64,000 bases of DNA, taken from Luteimonas rhizosphaerae. Its GTDB lineage: Bacteria > Pseudomonadota > Gammaproteobacteria > Xanthomonadales > Xanthomonadaceae. The stretch is taken from the NCBI RefSeq assembly GCF_002849595.1, contig NZ_NRQR01000025.1, positions 62,001 to 126,000 of the forward strand, given 5' to 3'. The notes beneath the pieces were generated by a model. That model was not told the DNA's origin and did no database searches. It worked only from the letters and a program-made list of their open reading frames with translations. Below, in pieces: positions 26,747 to 36,152 of this stretch (positions are counted from its first letter, which is position 1; the number at the start of each line of letters is the position of its first letter). The position numbers and the translations under genes are program-made.

Positions 26747-27988
26747 TCAGGGCGCCGAGGCGTCGATCCGCAGGGTCGCGCCTGGCTGGAGCAGGCTGTC
26801 GGCGCCGAGTCCGTTGCGCGCGCGCAGCGCGTCGCGCGTGACGCCGTAGCGCTTGGCGATGGTCCAGATCGACTCGCCGCGGGCGACGACGTGCAGGCGG
26901 GGCGCGCCGTCCGACCCGGACGATGGAACGCCGGCCTCGGCCGCCACATCGGTGGTCACCGCGTCTTCGGGAGGCGCCTCGGCCAGGAAGACCGGTGCGC
27001 TCGCGGCTTCCTGCGGCACCAGCACCGGCACCGCCTGGCCGATGCGCGGCACTCGGCCGTCGGCATGCGAGGGATTGAGACGGCGCAGCAGCGCGGCATC
27101 GGTCTCGTGCCGGGACGCCAGCGTATCCAGATCGGCGATGCCGTCGGGCATCTCGATCGCGCGCAACACCGGCACCTGGCGGTCGATCGCGGCCATGAAG
27201 GTCTCGCGCTGTTCGGCTTCCTTGATGACACAGGACAGCGCGTGCAACTTGCGCACGTAGGCGTGGGTGATCGCCGGCATCGCCAGGGTTTCAGGCTGCG
27301 CGGTCATCGGCTGTTGGCCAGCGCGTTTGAGCGCGCCGAACACCCGGTATTCGCCGGCGTTGTAGGCCATGACCGCCAGTCGCCAGTCGCCGGCGAACAT
27401 GCCGTGCAGGGTCTTGAGGTAGCGGACGGCCGCGCGGGTCGATTCGACCGGCGACAGGCGACCGTCGTAGCCGGGACGGATCGGGATCTCGTGGTTGCGC
27501 GCGGTGACCGCGATGAACTGCCACAGGCCCGCGGGGCCGGACGCGCTGCGGGCGCCGGGGCGGTAACCGCTCTCGACGAACGGGATCAGCGCGTACTCGG
27601 TCGGCAGGTGCGCCTCACGGAGCGCATCGACGACGTAGCCGAACAGCGGCATGACGTCGGTGCCGCCGGCCGCCAGCTGGCGCGGCACGTGGGCGAAATG
27701 CGCGCGCCATCGGGCGCTGACGTCGTCCGGCCCACAGGCCTTGTCGGCCAGGCCATCGCGGAAGCTGGTGTAGATCTCGCGGCCGCTGCGGGTGGGGCGC
27801 TGCTTGCTGGCGCGGTGGGCGGCCGGTGCGGCGGCGGTCTGGACCGACGCGGCGTCGAGGGCCAGCGCGGCGGCGGGCGCGCCAGCGGCGCGTTCGGCCG
27901 AGGCGGTGTCGCCCGGGTCCGCCGCAGCCGGCAGGGCCAGCACCAGCAGCAGCGCGGCGGCGAGCGCACCGCATCGAACGCGCCTCAT
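26747..27988 (-). CDS. mltD: Membrane-bound lytic murein transglycosylase D-like, with LysM
   Basis: 413 residues; the ATG at 27988 overlaps the gloB stop (ATGA). A signal peptide ([16 protein letters not shown]) is followed by a Ser/Ala linker, then the SLT domain with the catalytic Glu in PFVESGY and the [11 protein letters not shown] motif, [10 protein letters not shown], and a C-terminal LysM from about 365 ([18 protein letters not shown]). It cleaves glycan strands to 1,6-anhydroMurNAc ends. No lipobox cysteine is visible, unlike E. coli MltD. Only one LysM is present. Confidence 0.9.
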   Translation of the reverse strand: MRRVRCGALAAALLLVLALPAAADPGDTASAERAAGAPAAALALDAASVQTAAAPAAHRASKQRPTRSGREIYTSFRDGLADKACGPDDVSARWRAHFAHVPRQLAAGGTDVMPLFGYVVDALREAHLPTEYALIPFVESGYRPGARSASGPAGLWQFIAVTARNHEIPIRPGYDGRLSPVESTRAAVRYLKTLHGMFAGDWRLAVMAYNAGEYRVFGALKRAGQQPMTAQPETLAMPAITHAYVRKLHALSCVIKEAEQRETFMAAIDRQVPVLRAIEMPDGIADLDTLASRHETDAALLRRLNPSHADGRVPRIGQAVPVLVPQEAASAPVFLAEAPPEDAVTTDVAAEAGVPSSGSDGAPRLHVVARGESIWTIAKRYGVTRDALRARNGLGADSLLQPGATLRIDASAP

Positions 27989-28749
27989 GCGCGGAAACCA
28001 TCCTTCCAGTGCCGCAGGGCGGCGAATCGCGCGGTGCGGTCGAGAGTCGCGTCGCCTGTCCTCGCCGCGAGCGCGGCGCGCACGGCCGGCGCGTCGATCC
28101 GCAGGAAGGGGTTGCAGTCCAGTTCGTCCTGCAGGGTGGCAGGCAACGTGGGCCTGTCGGCGTCGCGCATCGCGATGATCTCCAGTTGGCGGCGTCGCAA
28201 TGCCGCGTTGTCCGGATCCACCGCACACGCGAACGCGGCATTGGACCGGGTGTACTCGTGCCCGCAGCAGACGCTGGTGTCGGGGGGCAGGGCGGCCAGT
28301 CGATCCAGCGAGGCCAGCATCTGCGCGGGCGTACCTTCGAACATGCGCCCACAGCCCAGGCTGAACAGGGTATCCCCGCTGAACAGCAGGCCGTGCCCGT
28401 GGAAGGCCACGTGGCTTCGGGTATGGCCGGGCACCGCCAGCACGTCGAAGGTCCAGGGGCCGATGGTGATCCGGTCGCCATCCGCCACCCGATGGGTCGC
28501 GTCCGGGATCCGCGGGTCGTCCGGCGCATGCACGGGCAGCGCCGGCCAGCGCGCACGCAGCGCGGCGACGCCGCCGATGTGATCGTCGTGGTGATGGGTC
28601 AGCAGGATCGCCAGCGGCCGCAGGCCGGCATCGGCCGCGGCCAGTACCGGTGCCGCGTCGCCCGGATCGACCAGCAGCGTGCCGCCGTCCGCGCCGGTCA
28701 GCGCCCAGATGTAGTTGTCGTCGAACGCGGGGATCGGCTGCAGTCGCAT
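27985..28749 (-). CDS. gloB: Hydroxyacylglutathione hydrolase (glyoxalase II)
   Basis: 254 residues. Hydrolyses S-lactoylglutathione to lactate and glutathione, the last step of methylglyoxal detoxification. The zinc/iron site THHHDDH is at 51-57, with [21 protein letters not shown] and CCGHEYT giving the remaining ligands. The C-terminal all-helical substrate domain is present (NPFLRID). Full family length. The start is divergent from the methyltransferase gene with only about 45 bases between them; the stop overlaps mltD by four bases. Confidence 0.96.
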   Translation of the reverse strand: MRLQPIPAFDDNYIWALTGADGGTLLVDPGDAAPVLAAADAGLRPLAILLTHHHDDHIGGVAALRARWPALPVHAPDDPRIPDATHRVADGDRITIGPWTFDVLAVPGHTRSHVAFHGHGLLFSGDTLFSLGCGRMFEGTPAQMLASLDRLAALPPDTSVCCGHEYTRSNAAFACAVDPDNAALRRRQLEIIAMRDADRPTLPATLQDELDCNPFLRIDAPAVRAALAARTGDATLDRTARFAALRHWKDGFRA

Positions 28750-28793
28750 CGGTCGGGTCGGTGGCGGCTGGCGGAGCCTTTACAATGCCGACC

Positions 28794-29447
28794 ATGCCCG
28801 TGACTTCCCCGGCCGGTCAACCCGGCACCCCCAACGCATGGTTCGCGTCGCACGCCGGACGCGCGATCACCGACAGCGAACAGGCGCTCGTGGCCGAGGC
28901 CCTGGGCGGCCATCCCGGCCTGCCGTGGCTGTGGCTCGCCCCCGCCGAGCCGGCCGCCGGCGTTGCAGGGCGGGGCCTGTGCCTGGTCCGCCGTGGCGCC
29001 GCGCTCGACGGCCCGGTCCGCTGCGGGTGCCCGCTGCCGCTGCCGAGCGAGGCCTTCGGCACCGTCGTGCTGCAGCACGTGCTCGGAAGTTCGGCGGACG
29101 ACCAGGCCCTGCTGGAAGAAGCAGGCCGGGTGCTGGCGCCGGGTGGCTACCTCTGGCTGCTGGTGCTCAATCCGCTGACGCCTTACCGCTGGCGCTGGCG
29201 CGGGCAGGGCATGGGCGCGTCCGAGCCGCTGGCGTGGCGGCGGCGCATGCGCGCGGCCGGCCTGTCGCCGGATGCGGTGTCGCGCGGACTCGGGCCACGC
29301 TGGCGCGAAGCGCCGGTCGACGCCGTGCAGGACGGCCCGGGCCTGTGCGCCGCCTACGCCCTGCGCGGACAGAAGCGGCAACTGCCCCTGACGCCGGTCC
29401 GTCCGCGCAGTGCGCTCCGCGTGCCGGGCGCGGTGCCCGCGGCATGA
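28794..29447 (+). CDS. SAM-dependent methyltransferase-like protein
   Basis: 217 residues from ATG 28794; an in-frame ATG at 28785 is also possible. It resembles type-11 methyltransferases: [15 protein letters not shown] and the post-motif region [18 protein letters not shown] are clear. The N-terminal glycine-rich SAM loop is weak ([16 protein letters not shown]), so activity is uncertain. This gene beside gloB and overlapping rnhA (ATGA) is a conserved gammaproteobacterial neighbourhood. Confidence 0.8.
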   Translation: MPVTSPAGQPGTPNAWFASHAGRAITDSEQALVAEALGGHPGLPWLWLAPAEPAAGVAGRGLCLVRRGAALDGPVRCGCPLPLPSEAFGTVVLQHVLGSSADDQALLEEAGRVLAPGGYLWLLVLNPLTPYRWRWRGQGMGASEPLAWRRRMRAAGLSPDAVSRGLGPRWREAPVDAVQDGPGLCAAYALRGQKRQLPLTPVRPRSALRVPGAVPAA

Positions 29448-29890
29448 AGGCGATCGAGATCTATACCGACGGCGCCTGCCTCGGCAATCCCGGCCCCGGT
29501 GGCTGGGGCGCGTTGCTGCGCTACGGCCGGATCGAGCGCGAACTCAGCGGCGGCGAACCTGCGACGACCAACAACCGCATGGAGCTGATGGGCGCGATCG
29601 CCGCGCTCGAGGCGCTGACCGAGCCCTGCGAGGTGATCCTGCACACCGATTCGCAATACGTGCGCCAGGGCATCACCGAGTGGATGCAGAACTGGGTACG
29701 TCGCGGCTGGAAGACCGCCGGCGGCGCCGCGGTCAAGAACCAGGACCTGTGGCAGCGGCTGCAGGCGGCCTGCACGCGGCACCGGATCGACTGGCGCTGG
29801 GTCAAGGGCCATTCGGGCCATCCCGAGAACGAGCGCGTCGATGCCCTGGCCAGCGCCGCTGCGCGCGCGCAACGCACCGCCGTCGCCTGA
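29444..29890 (+). CDS. rnhA: Ribonuclease HI
   Basis: 148 residues; the ATG overlaps the previous stop. Cleaves RNA in RNA-DNA hybrids (R-loops, primer remnants). Catalytic residues are visible: Asp9 in YTDGAC, Glu47 in NNRMEL, Asp69 in HTDSQY, Asp133 in ERVDALA, with the mobile His in VKGHSGH. Normal family length. Upstream of dnaQ in the same direction. Confidence 0.97.
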   Translation: MKAIEIYTDGACLGNPGPGGWGALLRYGRIERELSGGEPATTNNRMELMGAIAALEALTEPCEVILHTDSQYVRQGITEWMQNWVRRGWKTAGGAAVKNQDLWQRLQAACTRHRIDWRWVKGHSGHPENERVDALASAAARAQRTAVA

Positions 29891-29924
29891 CCCGTCCTTC
29901 GCCTCCAGGAACCCGACCCCACGC

Positions 29925-30623
29925 ATGCGCCAGATCATCCTCGACACCGAAACCACCGGCCTGGAATGGAAGAAGGGCAATCGCGTGGTCGAAATCGGGT
30001 GCGTGGAGCTGGTCGAGCGGCGGCCGAGCGGGCGCACCTATCACCAGTACATCCGCCCCGACTGCGACTTCGAGCAGGGCGCGGCCGAGGTCACCGGCCT
30101 GAGCCTGGAATTCCTCGCCGACAAGCCGCCGTTCGAGGACATCGCCGACGCGTTCCTGGCCTTCATCGACGGTGCCGAACTGATCATCCACAACGCCGCG
30201 TTCGACGTGGGCTTTCTGGATGCCGAACTCGCGCGGCTCGGGCCGGGCACGCCCGACATCCGCAGCCGCGTCCGGGTCGAGGACTCGCTGCTGCTCGCGC
30301 GCCAGCGGTTCCCCGGCCAGCGCAATTCGCTCGACGCGCTGTGCAAGCGGCTCGGCGTCGACAACGCCCACCGCCAGCTGCACGGCGCGCTGCTCGATGC
30401 CCAGCTGCTCGCCGAGGTCTACCTCGCGTTGACGGCCGGCCAGCACGAGATCGGATTCGGCGCCGCGGCGGAGGACGCCCCGTCCGCCTACGACGCGATC
30501 CGGTTCCAGCCCACGGGCGAACGCCCGCGCCTGACCGTCGACGCGACCGATCTGGCCCTGCACGCGGCACGGGTCGAGGCGATCCGCCAGAAGGCGGGCG
30601 TGTGTCTGTGGGATGTCGCCTGA
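29925..30623 (+). CDS. dnaQ: DNA polymerase III epsilon subunit (3'-5' exonuclease)
   Basis: 232 residues from ATG 29925. Proofreading subunit of the replicative polymerase. DEDDh motifs: DTETTG at 7-12 (Asp7, Glu9), the ExoII segment HNAAFDVGFLD and the ExoIII HGALLDAQLLAEVYL. The C-terminal segment after about residue 185 is the tether that binds the alpha subunit. It follows rnhA after 34 bases, a conserved pair. Confidence 0.96.
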   Translation: MRQIILDTETTGLEWKKGNRVVEIGCVELVERRPSGRTYHQYIRPDCDFEQGAAEVTGLSLEFLADKPPFEDIADAFLAFIDGAELIIHNAAFDVGFLDAELARLGPGTPDIRSRVRVEDSLLLARQRFPGQRNSLDALCKRLGVDNAHRQLHGALLDAQLLAEVYLALTAGQHEIGFGAAAEDAPSAYDAIRFQPTGERPRLTVDATDLALHAARVEAIRQKAGVCLWDVA

Positions 30624-31084
30624 CCACGGTGAGGTGCAGCGCCTGCGGGCAACGCGGCTCGTGCCGTGGATCGGTGGGGACGAGGTCGGAGCGGATGTGA
30701 TTGCGACGAGACGGGTCCAGGCGAACGCGCCTGACACCGTTGTGTCGGTTGGCGTTCGCCCGCCTGCGTTCCGGTCCTCCGTTTCCGCGTGCGCTTTCGG
30801 GTGCCGGGGCACACTCTCGTCCCACGATCGATCTGTCCGGACGGCACGGACGCTCGCGTCGCCGGCTGGCGGATGACGCGGTAACCGATCGGGACTGCCT
30901 GCGCCGTGACGCCGCGTCGAGGCGGCGGGCACCCGTGTCCGCGAACGGTCCCGGCCGCCCGCAACGCAGTGATGACGGCCGGTAGGCGCATCGCTTCTCG
31001 AACAGGCATGCCGACCCGCGTCGGGCCGCGGCCTTGCGACCGTCGAAGGAACAGGTGCGAGCCAGCGGCCCCGGGGGCCAGCCT
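30624..31084. other. Intergenic region, no gene seen
   Basis: About 460 bases between the convergent dnaQ and phosphatase genes. GC-rich short frames in all directions have no plausible start or protein-like composition. A GC palindrome near 31063-31078 lacks a T-run. Nothing else recognised. Confidence 0.5.
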
Positions 31085-31789
31085 TCAGTGCCGGCGGATC
31101 AGGATCACCGTGACGTTGTCCGAACCGCCGCCGTCGAGCGCGGCAGCGACGAGGCCGTCGACGCATTCCTGGGCGCTGCATTCGGTGTGCGCCAGCACGC
31201 GCGAGATCGCGCTGTCGTCGACTTCCTCGGTCAGCCCGTCGCTGCACAGCAGCAGCTGCGTGCCCGGCTGCAGTTCGCCCGACAGCGTCTCGACGTTCAG
31301 GACCTGCGGGTCGGTGACGCCCAGCGCCTGGGTCACCACGTTGCGGTGCGGATGGCTGCGGGCCTGGTCGACGCTGATCGCGCCCTGGGCGATGAGCTCC
31401 TGCACGTAGCTGTGGTCCTGCGACAACTGTGCGAGTTTGCTGTCGCGCCACAAATAGACGCGGCTGTCGCCGACCCAGGCGACCTCGAACCGGTTGCCCG
31501 CCACGCGCGCGGCGACGACGGTCGTGCCCATCGGCAGGCTGTCGTTGCGCTTGCGCGACGCGCGGATGATCTCTTCGTCGGCGATCCGGATCGCCTGCGG
31601 CAGCGCGGTGCCCTGGCGGATCTCGCGGACGATGGTCTCGCGGGCGAGCGCGCTGGCGACTTCACCGTATTCGTGGCCGCCCATGCCATCGGCGACGAGC
31701 CACAGGCCGAGTTCGCTGTCGCCGTAATAGGTGTCCTCGTTGAGGTCGCGGCGCAGGCCCACGTGGGTCAGGTGGCCGAACTCGATCAC
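31085..31789 (-). CDS. PP2C family serine/threonine protein phosphatase
   Basis: 234 residues from a GTG start at 31789. Metal-dependent PPM phosphatase: R-x-x-N-E-D at the start (RRDLNEDTYYGD), VADGMGGHEYGEVAS, GTTVVAA, WVGDSRVYL, QDHSYV, LLCSDGLTEEV and GGGSDNVTVILI supply the metal-binding aspartates in order. Cytoplasmic, no membrane segment. Such stand-alone phosphatases often pair with a Hanks-type kinase; none is in the window. Confidence 0.93.
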   Translation of the reverse strand: MIEFGHLTHVGLRRDLNEDTYYGDSELGLWLVADGMGGHEYGEVASALARETIVREIRQGTALPQAIRIADEEIIRASRKRNDSLPMGTTVVAARVAGNRFEVAWVGDSRVYLWRDSKLAQLSQDHSYVQELIAQGAISVDQARSHPHRNVVTQALGVTDPQVLNVETLSGELQPGTQLLLCSDGLTEEVDDSAISRVLAHTECSAQECVDGLVAAALDGGGSDNVTVILIRRH

Positions 31790-32186
31790 GCGACCTCCCC
31801 GACGCCACGGCGCGCAGTCTGCTGGTGGTCCCAACGGGGCGGGAACGTACGGCCGGCCAGCGCGGCATCGGGCCGGCGGCGAAGCGAGGCGGGCATCCGG
31901 GCGACGGAAAAGGGGGGCATGCAACTGTCGGCAGCGAACTCGGCGCCCAGCATATGGCAAGAACTCCCGGCGCGGCGCAGGGAGGGAAGACACGACAGTG
32001 TTGAGGGGCGATGCATCGGCAGGACCTGACGGGAGGCGCACGCGGGACGTGCGTACGGCTGCCGTTCCAGAGGCAAGTTCCATGCCGCGGCTCGGTTTCG
32101 GCCTCGTGGTGTGCTCAGGCTGCTGCCTGTCGGCCGGCCTACAGGCCGCAGCAGGTGCGTCACTGGATCGACGTCGTCCAAAACGC
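31790..32186. other. Intergenic region, no gene seen
   Basis: About 400 bases between the phosphatase start and the tRNA-Ser scar. It should hold the phosphatase promoter. One imperfect inverted repeat is present (CTGCTGC near 32121 with GCAGCAG near 32148). No coding frame is convincing. Confidence 0.45.
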
Positions 32187-32206
32187 AAAACGCCCCTTGC
32201 GGGGCG
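32187..32206 (-). terminator. Original chromosomal terminator of tRNA-Ser
   Basis: CGCCCCTTGCGGGGCG (32191-32206) is a hairpin which on the minus strand is followed by TTTT. It faces the truncated tRNA-Ser 3' end at 32219, so it was the tRNA-Ser terminator before the element inserted. Confidence 0.75.
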
Positions 32207-32213
32207 TCGTACG

Positions 32214-32231
32214 TTTCTGGCGGAGAGGGGG
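32214..32231 (+). repeat. Left att repeat (tRNA-Ser 3' end fragment)
   Basis: TTTCTGGCGGAGAGGGGG, including TGG (reverse complement of CCA) and the acceptor-strand complement of tRNA-Ser. After this point the sequence departs from the tRNA, so it is the displaced fragment. The partner is at 60208-60225. Confidence 0.9.
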
Positions 32232-32316
32232 TCCGCCCAACTCTCGTCCGCTCGGATACGATCACGTCCGAATCGGCGCGCTCCTACCTCTTTTATAGGC
32301 CGCTTAAACGAAATTG

Positions 32317-32346
32317 TTGTCCATTCTTGTCCATTGACGTCCAGCC
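32317..32346 (+). repeat. Three tandem decamers, candidate integrase arm-type sites
   Basis: TTGTCCATTC, TTGTCCATTG and ACGTCCAGCC follow each other with a 10-base period, about one helical turn, between the att repeat and the integrase start. P4-type integrases bind short direct repeats in this place. The function is inferred from position and spacing. Confidence 0.6.
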
Positions 32347-32384
32347 AAATCCCTGCCTTTATGTAGGTAACAGGGGAGGGAACA

Positions 32385-33617
32385 ATGGCAAGAGCGGTCA
32401 ACAAGCTGACGGCCTTGAAGATCCGGAAGCTCAAGGAGCCCGGCCGATACAGTGATGGTGACGGTCTGTACTTCTACGTCTCCCAGTCGGGCAGCCGGTC
32501 CTGGGTGTTCCGCTATCGCGACAGGTCAACCCAGAAGCATCGGGACAAGGGCCTGGGCCCAGAACGCGACGTCACACTCGAGCAGGCACGCGAAGCCGCT
32601 AGGCGCGCACGAGCGTCGATTCGCGAGGGGCTGGATCCTATCGACTCAGAGATCCAGGCGAGGGCGCTAGCGGCTGCTGAGCGGACGCGGGGTGTCTCGT
32701 TGGGTCACTGTATCGATCAGTACATCCGCGCTCACAAAGCCTCATGGCGGAATGCCAAACACGCGAGTCAGTGGGAGAACACGCTGCGAACCTACGCTGG
32801 CGATCTTTGGGACCACCCCGTCGCTGTGATCGACACGCCTGAGGTCCTGTCCGTGTTGGAGCCAATCTGGGCTGACAAGACCGAAACCGCCACCCGCGTT
32901 CGCCAGCGCATCGAGGCTGTGCTGGATTGGGCAGCAGCTCGGAAGCTGCGATCAGAAATCAACCCCGCACGCTGGCGAGGCCATCTAGACAAGATCCTGC
33001 CTAAGCCGGCAAAGCTCAAAGACGTGAAGCCGCGGCCAGCACTTCCCTATGTCGAGGTCGGACCTTTCATGGCGGAGCTCCGCGAGAAGGACAGTCTGGC
33101 TGCCCGTGCGCTAGAGCTGATCGTGCTGACGGCCAGTCGGCCCAGCGAAGTAGTGGGCGCGCGTTGGGACGAGATCGACTTCGCTAATGCGTCTTGGACG
33201 ATCCCAGGCGAACGGATGAAGGCCGGCAAAGCGCATCGGGTCCCACTTTCTGCCCAGGCCATGACCTTGTTGAGGGAGCTACCCCGACTTGATGAAGAGT
33301 TCGTCTTCCCTGGCGCGGGCAAGAATCCATCACTGTCGACAGCCGCGGCGCTGAAGCTGCTCAAGGAGTTGCGCGCTGGCATCGTGCCCCACGGCTTTCG
33401 GAGCACCTTCCGCGACTGGGCCGCAGACATGACAGCGTTCCCGCGTGAGGTTGCGGAGCAAGCGTTGGCGCATGCGATACCGGACAAGACCGAGGCCGCA
33501 TACCGTCGCACTGATCTGTTCCTCAAGCGCGCGAAGCTGATGAGCGCATGGGCTGATTACTGCGATCTGATCCAGACCGGCGGCGAGAACGTCGCGCCGA
33601 TCAAGAGGGCAATCTGA
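32385..33617 (+). CDS. int: Tyrosine recombinase / integrase, P4 type
   Basis: 410 residues. N-terminal DUF4102-type arm-binding domain (KLTALKIRKLKEPGRYSDGDGLY split over residues 7-29), SAM-like core-binding domain about 105-195, then the catalytic domain with Arg252 (TASRPSEV), HGFR at 336-339, His363 and nucleophile Tyr373 (AAYRR). Complete, no frameshift. Integrates the element at the tRNA-Ser 3' end. The direction is into the element, from attL. Confidence 0.96.
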   Translation: MARAVNKLTALKIRKLKEPGRYSDGDGLYFYVSQSGSRSWVFRYRDRSTQKHRDKGLGPERDVTLEQAREAARRARASIREGLDPIDSEIQARALAAAERTRGVSLGHCIDQYIRAHKASWRNAKHASQWENTLRTYAGDLWDHPVAVIDTPEVLSVLEPIWADKTETATRVRQRIEAVLDWAAARKLRSEINPARWRGHLDKILPKPAKLKDVKPRPALPYVEVGPFMAELREKDSLAARALELIVLTASRPSEVVGARWDEIDFANASWTIPGERMKAGKAHRVPLSAQAMTLLRELPRLDEEFVFPGAGKNPSLSTAAALKLLKELRAGIVPHGFRSTFRDWAADMTAFPREVAEQALAHAIPDKTEAAYRRTDLFLKRAKLMSAWADYCDLIQTGGENVAPIKRAI

Positions 33618-33678
33618 GAATCGGGCGGTCGCCTTTGCGATTGCCCAACACACCGGCGATTGCCGGCAAAAGCGGCGA

Positions 33679-33702
33679 GACCGGGTGCGTCAACACCCGG
33701 TC
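33679..33702. terminator. Strong hairpin after the integrase gene
   Basis: GACCGGGTG (33679-33687) pairs perfectly with CACCCGGTC (33694-33702) around CGTCAA. There is no T-run, so it may be a weak terminator or an mRNA-processing structure separating int from the next gene. Confidence 0.45.
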
Positions 33703-33735
33703 CGCCTTCCAAAACCGTTCGATAGGAGAACGATC

Positions 33736-34491
33736 ATGGCAACGAATATTGTAAAGCCCCACGACCGGGATGTAGCACCTTTGTCGTCTGCGGAAGGGGG
33801 CGACCGAACAGCGACAGGACCTGCAGCCGATCCACTTCTGCAGTTCCTCGCCGCCGACGTCCCCCTGCGCGTCCTGCTGCAGCACGGTGCCGAGAGTCTG
33901 GATTGGCTCGCGAGCTTGGGCGATGTGCCCGTATGGATGTCCTACCCGGACGGCGTCGGCGGAATCGCATTAGAAGAGGTCAGCAAGATCCGCCTTCTTG
34001 AGCGTTCGCACGAACTTGGATGGAGGGTGGTAACCGACCCAGGTGCCTTCCTTGAGTTCGAGGACGCGATCTGTTGGCAAGACGATGCGGAGGGGGACGA
34101 CCGCGTGCCGGGCGTTTGGTATGCACACACGGAATGCGTCGAGTGGGAGACGGTGAAGTGCGGTGTTCCGCTTGCCATTCCAGGCTATCGACTCAAGCAG
34201 ATCAGGGCTGAGTACGCCTCTTTCACCGAGCAGGCGCGCATTGCTCGAGAGCGGGACGCAGCAGAAGCCAAGGCAAAGCGCGATGAAGATGCGAGGCAGG
34301 GCCACGAGATTCTTGTTGCTGGCCGTATTGCCCTGCATCGCCGAAATGGGCGAGAGATCACGCGCGAGCAGGCTGAGCGTGAGATTGAGGACATGGTCGC
34401 CGGCTTTCGCGGAATCAGAGAGCTTGCCGTCGGCCTAGCGGAGGAAACAGCACCGCCTTGCCTGGCGAAGCGAAGCCAAGATAGAAGATAG
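33736..34491 (+). CDS. Hypothetical protein of element 2
   Basis: 251 residues from ATG 33736, chosen because GGAGAA lies seven bases upstream. Acidic N-terminal part with Trp-rich VPVWMSYPDG and CWQDDAEGDDRVPGVWY, then a charged coiled coil from about 165 (EQARIARERDAAEAKAKRDE) and a helical tail. No recognised domain. It lies between int and the replication genes, where islands carry early or regulatory genes. Confidence 0.6.
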   Translation: MATNIVKPHDRDVAPLSSAEGGDRTATGPAADPLLQFLAADVPLRVLLQHGAESLDWLASLGDVPVWMSYPDGVGGIALEEVSKIRLLERSHELGWRVVTDPGAFLEFEDAICWQDDAEGDDRVPGVWYAHTECVEWETVKCGVPLAIPGYRLKQIRAEYASFTEQARIARERDAAEAKAKRDEDARQGHEILVAGRIALHRRNGREITREQAEREIEDMVAGFRGIRELAVGLAEETAPPCLAKRSQDRR

Positions 34492-34634
34492 GGATGGCGT
34501 GCATTGCGGTCTGGATATGGAGTCGCGTGAATCGCGATCGGTGAAGGAATGCAAGTGGAGGTGTGCTCCATCTTGCTTTGCCCAAGTTGCTTAGTAGGCC
34601 GCTCCGGCGGCCTCAAGATCAAAGGAGAAAAATC

Positions 34635-35612
34635 TTGGTCAGCGCTCTACACAAGCTTAGGTCTTGGATGACGGTCGAAGAGGTGGCCGAGCGACTCACC
34701 ATGCTCGCCGATGAGCCTATCAAGGTCGCAGACATCCTGGCCTTGGCGCTAGATGGGCATGTTGTCTTGACTGTAAACATCGTCAACGGGCAGAGCGCAA
34801 AGCTCGGGAAACTTGTGCCTAAGGAGAGCGCTACTTTTCGGCTCGTTCCTTTGCCCGGCCAAGATGGATCGAAGAAAATTCCCGACCTCGCTGGCTTCCC
34901 AGTAGACGGAGATCGGCAGCAGCAGGACGCCTGGTGCAAGACAAATGAGAAGCTCCTCGACGGCCTGGCGCTGATCCCGAATGCTCAGTTCATAGGCGAG
35001 GGCGGCTGGTACGAGTTTCCTCCTGTGATCAGCGTTATTCGAGGTCTGTGGGATCTGACGATGGAAGGTGGAGAGCGCCTTGATGTGATTCACTCACTCC
35101 AGTTCGAAGCCGGTGGAGGGTCCGTTACGGACGTCAATCTTGAGGGCGTCCTCCTCAAGGATCCTAATAGCGACACGGTCGCGTGGCTGCATACCCATTT
35201 TTCAGAGAACGAGTTCTGCAAAGATGGCAATGACCGAAACAAATATCCCTATGGGACGGAGTCTAGTTACTTCCCCTCAGGCGGCCTTTCCGAGGATATG
35301 CCGCTCGTCATTAGATCGGCGGAGTTCAGCAAACTTTGCAAGCTGGTGGGCACCGATCCTGGAGACTCCGATGGTCGCAAGATCGAAGCTCTTAGGTCTG
35401 ACGCCAGAGAGAACTACGAGCTCGTCATCGCAGCTCTATGGAAGAAAGCGCACGGCGATGGTGGCGCGGGCGCGATTTCGGCGAGTCCTTACACAGCGGC
35501 TGCATCGATCGTTGCCGTATTCGACCTCGATGGGGTGCGAGGCCCCTCCGCGGATAGTGTAGGTAGGATTCTTAAGAAGGCGAAAGGGCATTTGAAGATC
35601 GGAACTTCTTAG
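34635..35612 (+). CDS. Hypothetical protein with N-terminal helix-turn-helix-like region
   Basis: 325 residues from TTG 34635, preceded by AAAGGAG at the right distance; a hairpin AGGCCGC/GCGGCCT (34594-34611) sits just upstream. Residues about 8-45 (WMTVEEVAERLTMLADEP) look like a DNA-binding helical pair. The centre is a beta-rich domain, and the C-terminal part (SPYTAAASIVAVFDLDG to the end) is helical and basic. A full-length match is not recognised. Lower GC than the host genes. Confidence 0.6.
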   Translation: MVSALHKLRSWMTVEEVAERLTMLADEPIKVADILALALDGHVVLTVNIVNGQSAKLGKLVPKESATFRLVPLPGQDGSKKIPDLAGFPVDGDRQQQDAWCKTNEKLLDGLALIPNAQFIGEGGWYEFPPVISVIRGLWDLTMEGGERLDVIHSLQFEAGGGSVTDVNLEGVLLKDPNSDTVAWLHTHFSENEFCKDGNDRNKYPYGTESSYFPSGGLSEDMPLVIRSAEFSKLCKLVGTDPGDSDGRKIEALRSDARENYELVIAALWKKAHGDGGAGAISASPYTAAASIVAVFDLDGVRGPSADSVGRILKKAKGHLKIGTS

Positions 35613-35634
35613 CTTCCTAGGAAGTTCCGAAGCT
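35601..35634. repeat. Nested inverted repeats before the AlpA-type gene
   Basis: GGAACTTC (35601-35608) with GAAGTTCC (35621-35628), and overlapping AGCTTC (35611-35616) with GAAGCT (35629-35634). The first arm overlaps the upstream stop codon region. A possible operator or terminator stem without T-run. Confidence 0.5.
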
Positions 35635-35688
35635 GCGGCTTCCGTAACTCGGAGTCTGTCTGCACCGCCGCACGTCAGCGGCCACACG

Positions 35689-35934
35689 GTGCAGATGATG
35701 GACGCAAACGGATACCGAGAATTCCGCCCCTTTGTTGCCGAGTGCACGAAGGTTGGTATCGGCCGATCGAAGGCGTACGAGCTCGCCTCGGACGGGTTGC
35801 TCGAGACGGTAACGATCGGCAAGAAGCGGTTCGTTTACCTGGATAGCCTCTACTCGCTGCCGGCCCGCATAGGGGTCGCCAGTGGTCGCGGCAAGACGCA
35901 CCCAAGCGCCTCTGCGTCTGGAGGTGTCCAGTGA
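35689..35934 (+). CDS. AlpA/excisionase-type DNA-binding protein
   Basis: 81 residues at most; GTG 35689, ATG 35695 and ATG 35698 are all possible starts. The HTH reads VGIGRSKAYELASDGLLETV, followed by the short beta wing IGKKRFVYLDSL, typical of AlpA/MerR-like excisionases. It overlaps the next start by four bases (GTGA), placing it first in the replication operon. Confidence 0.75.
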   Translation: MQMMDANGYREFRPFVAECTKVGIGRSKAYELASDGLLETVTIGKKRFVYLDSLYSLPARIGVASGRGKTHPSASASGGVQ

Positions 35935-36152
35935 GCGACGTCTCGCTTCTCCGCGCCTTATACCGGCCTGAAAAGGTCGTCCCCGACCCCAGTCTCATTG
36001 ACTTGGGCGATGCCTTGCAGGCGCAGTTCCTCCGGTTGGCTGAGGATCCGACGCCCGAGCGGTATCAGGCTGTCCTCGCAAACCTCGAGGGCGTTCGACG
36101 TGCTGTCGTTCGCATGTGTGCGGAGGCAAGTACCCAGGACGGTGCCGCGTGA
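35931..36152 (+). CDS. Small hypothetical protein of the replication operon
   Basis: 73 residues, GTGA overlap at both ends with its neighbours. One helical domain with an acidic linker (AEDPTPERYQAVLANLEGVR). No motif recognised. Its coupling suggests an accessory role in element replication or excision. Confidence 0.55.
   Translation: MSDVSLLRALYRPEKVVPDPSLIDLGDALQAQFLRLAEDPTPERYQAVLANLEGVRRAVVRMCAEASTQDGAA

Noticed and set aside
28781-28793. TACAAT as a -10 box for leaderless expression of the methyltransferase gene
   Set aside because: No -35 element at the right distance could be named, and start choice is ambiguous.
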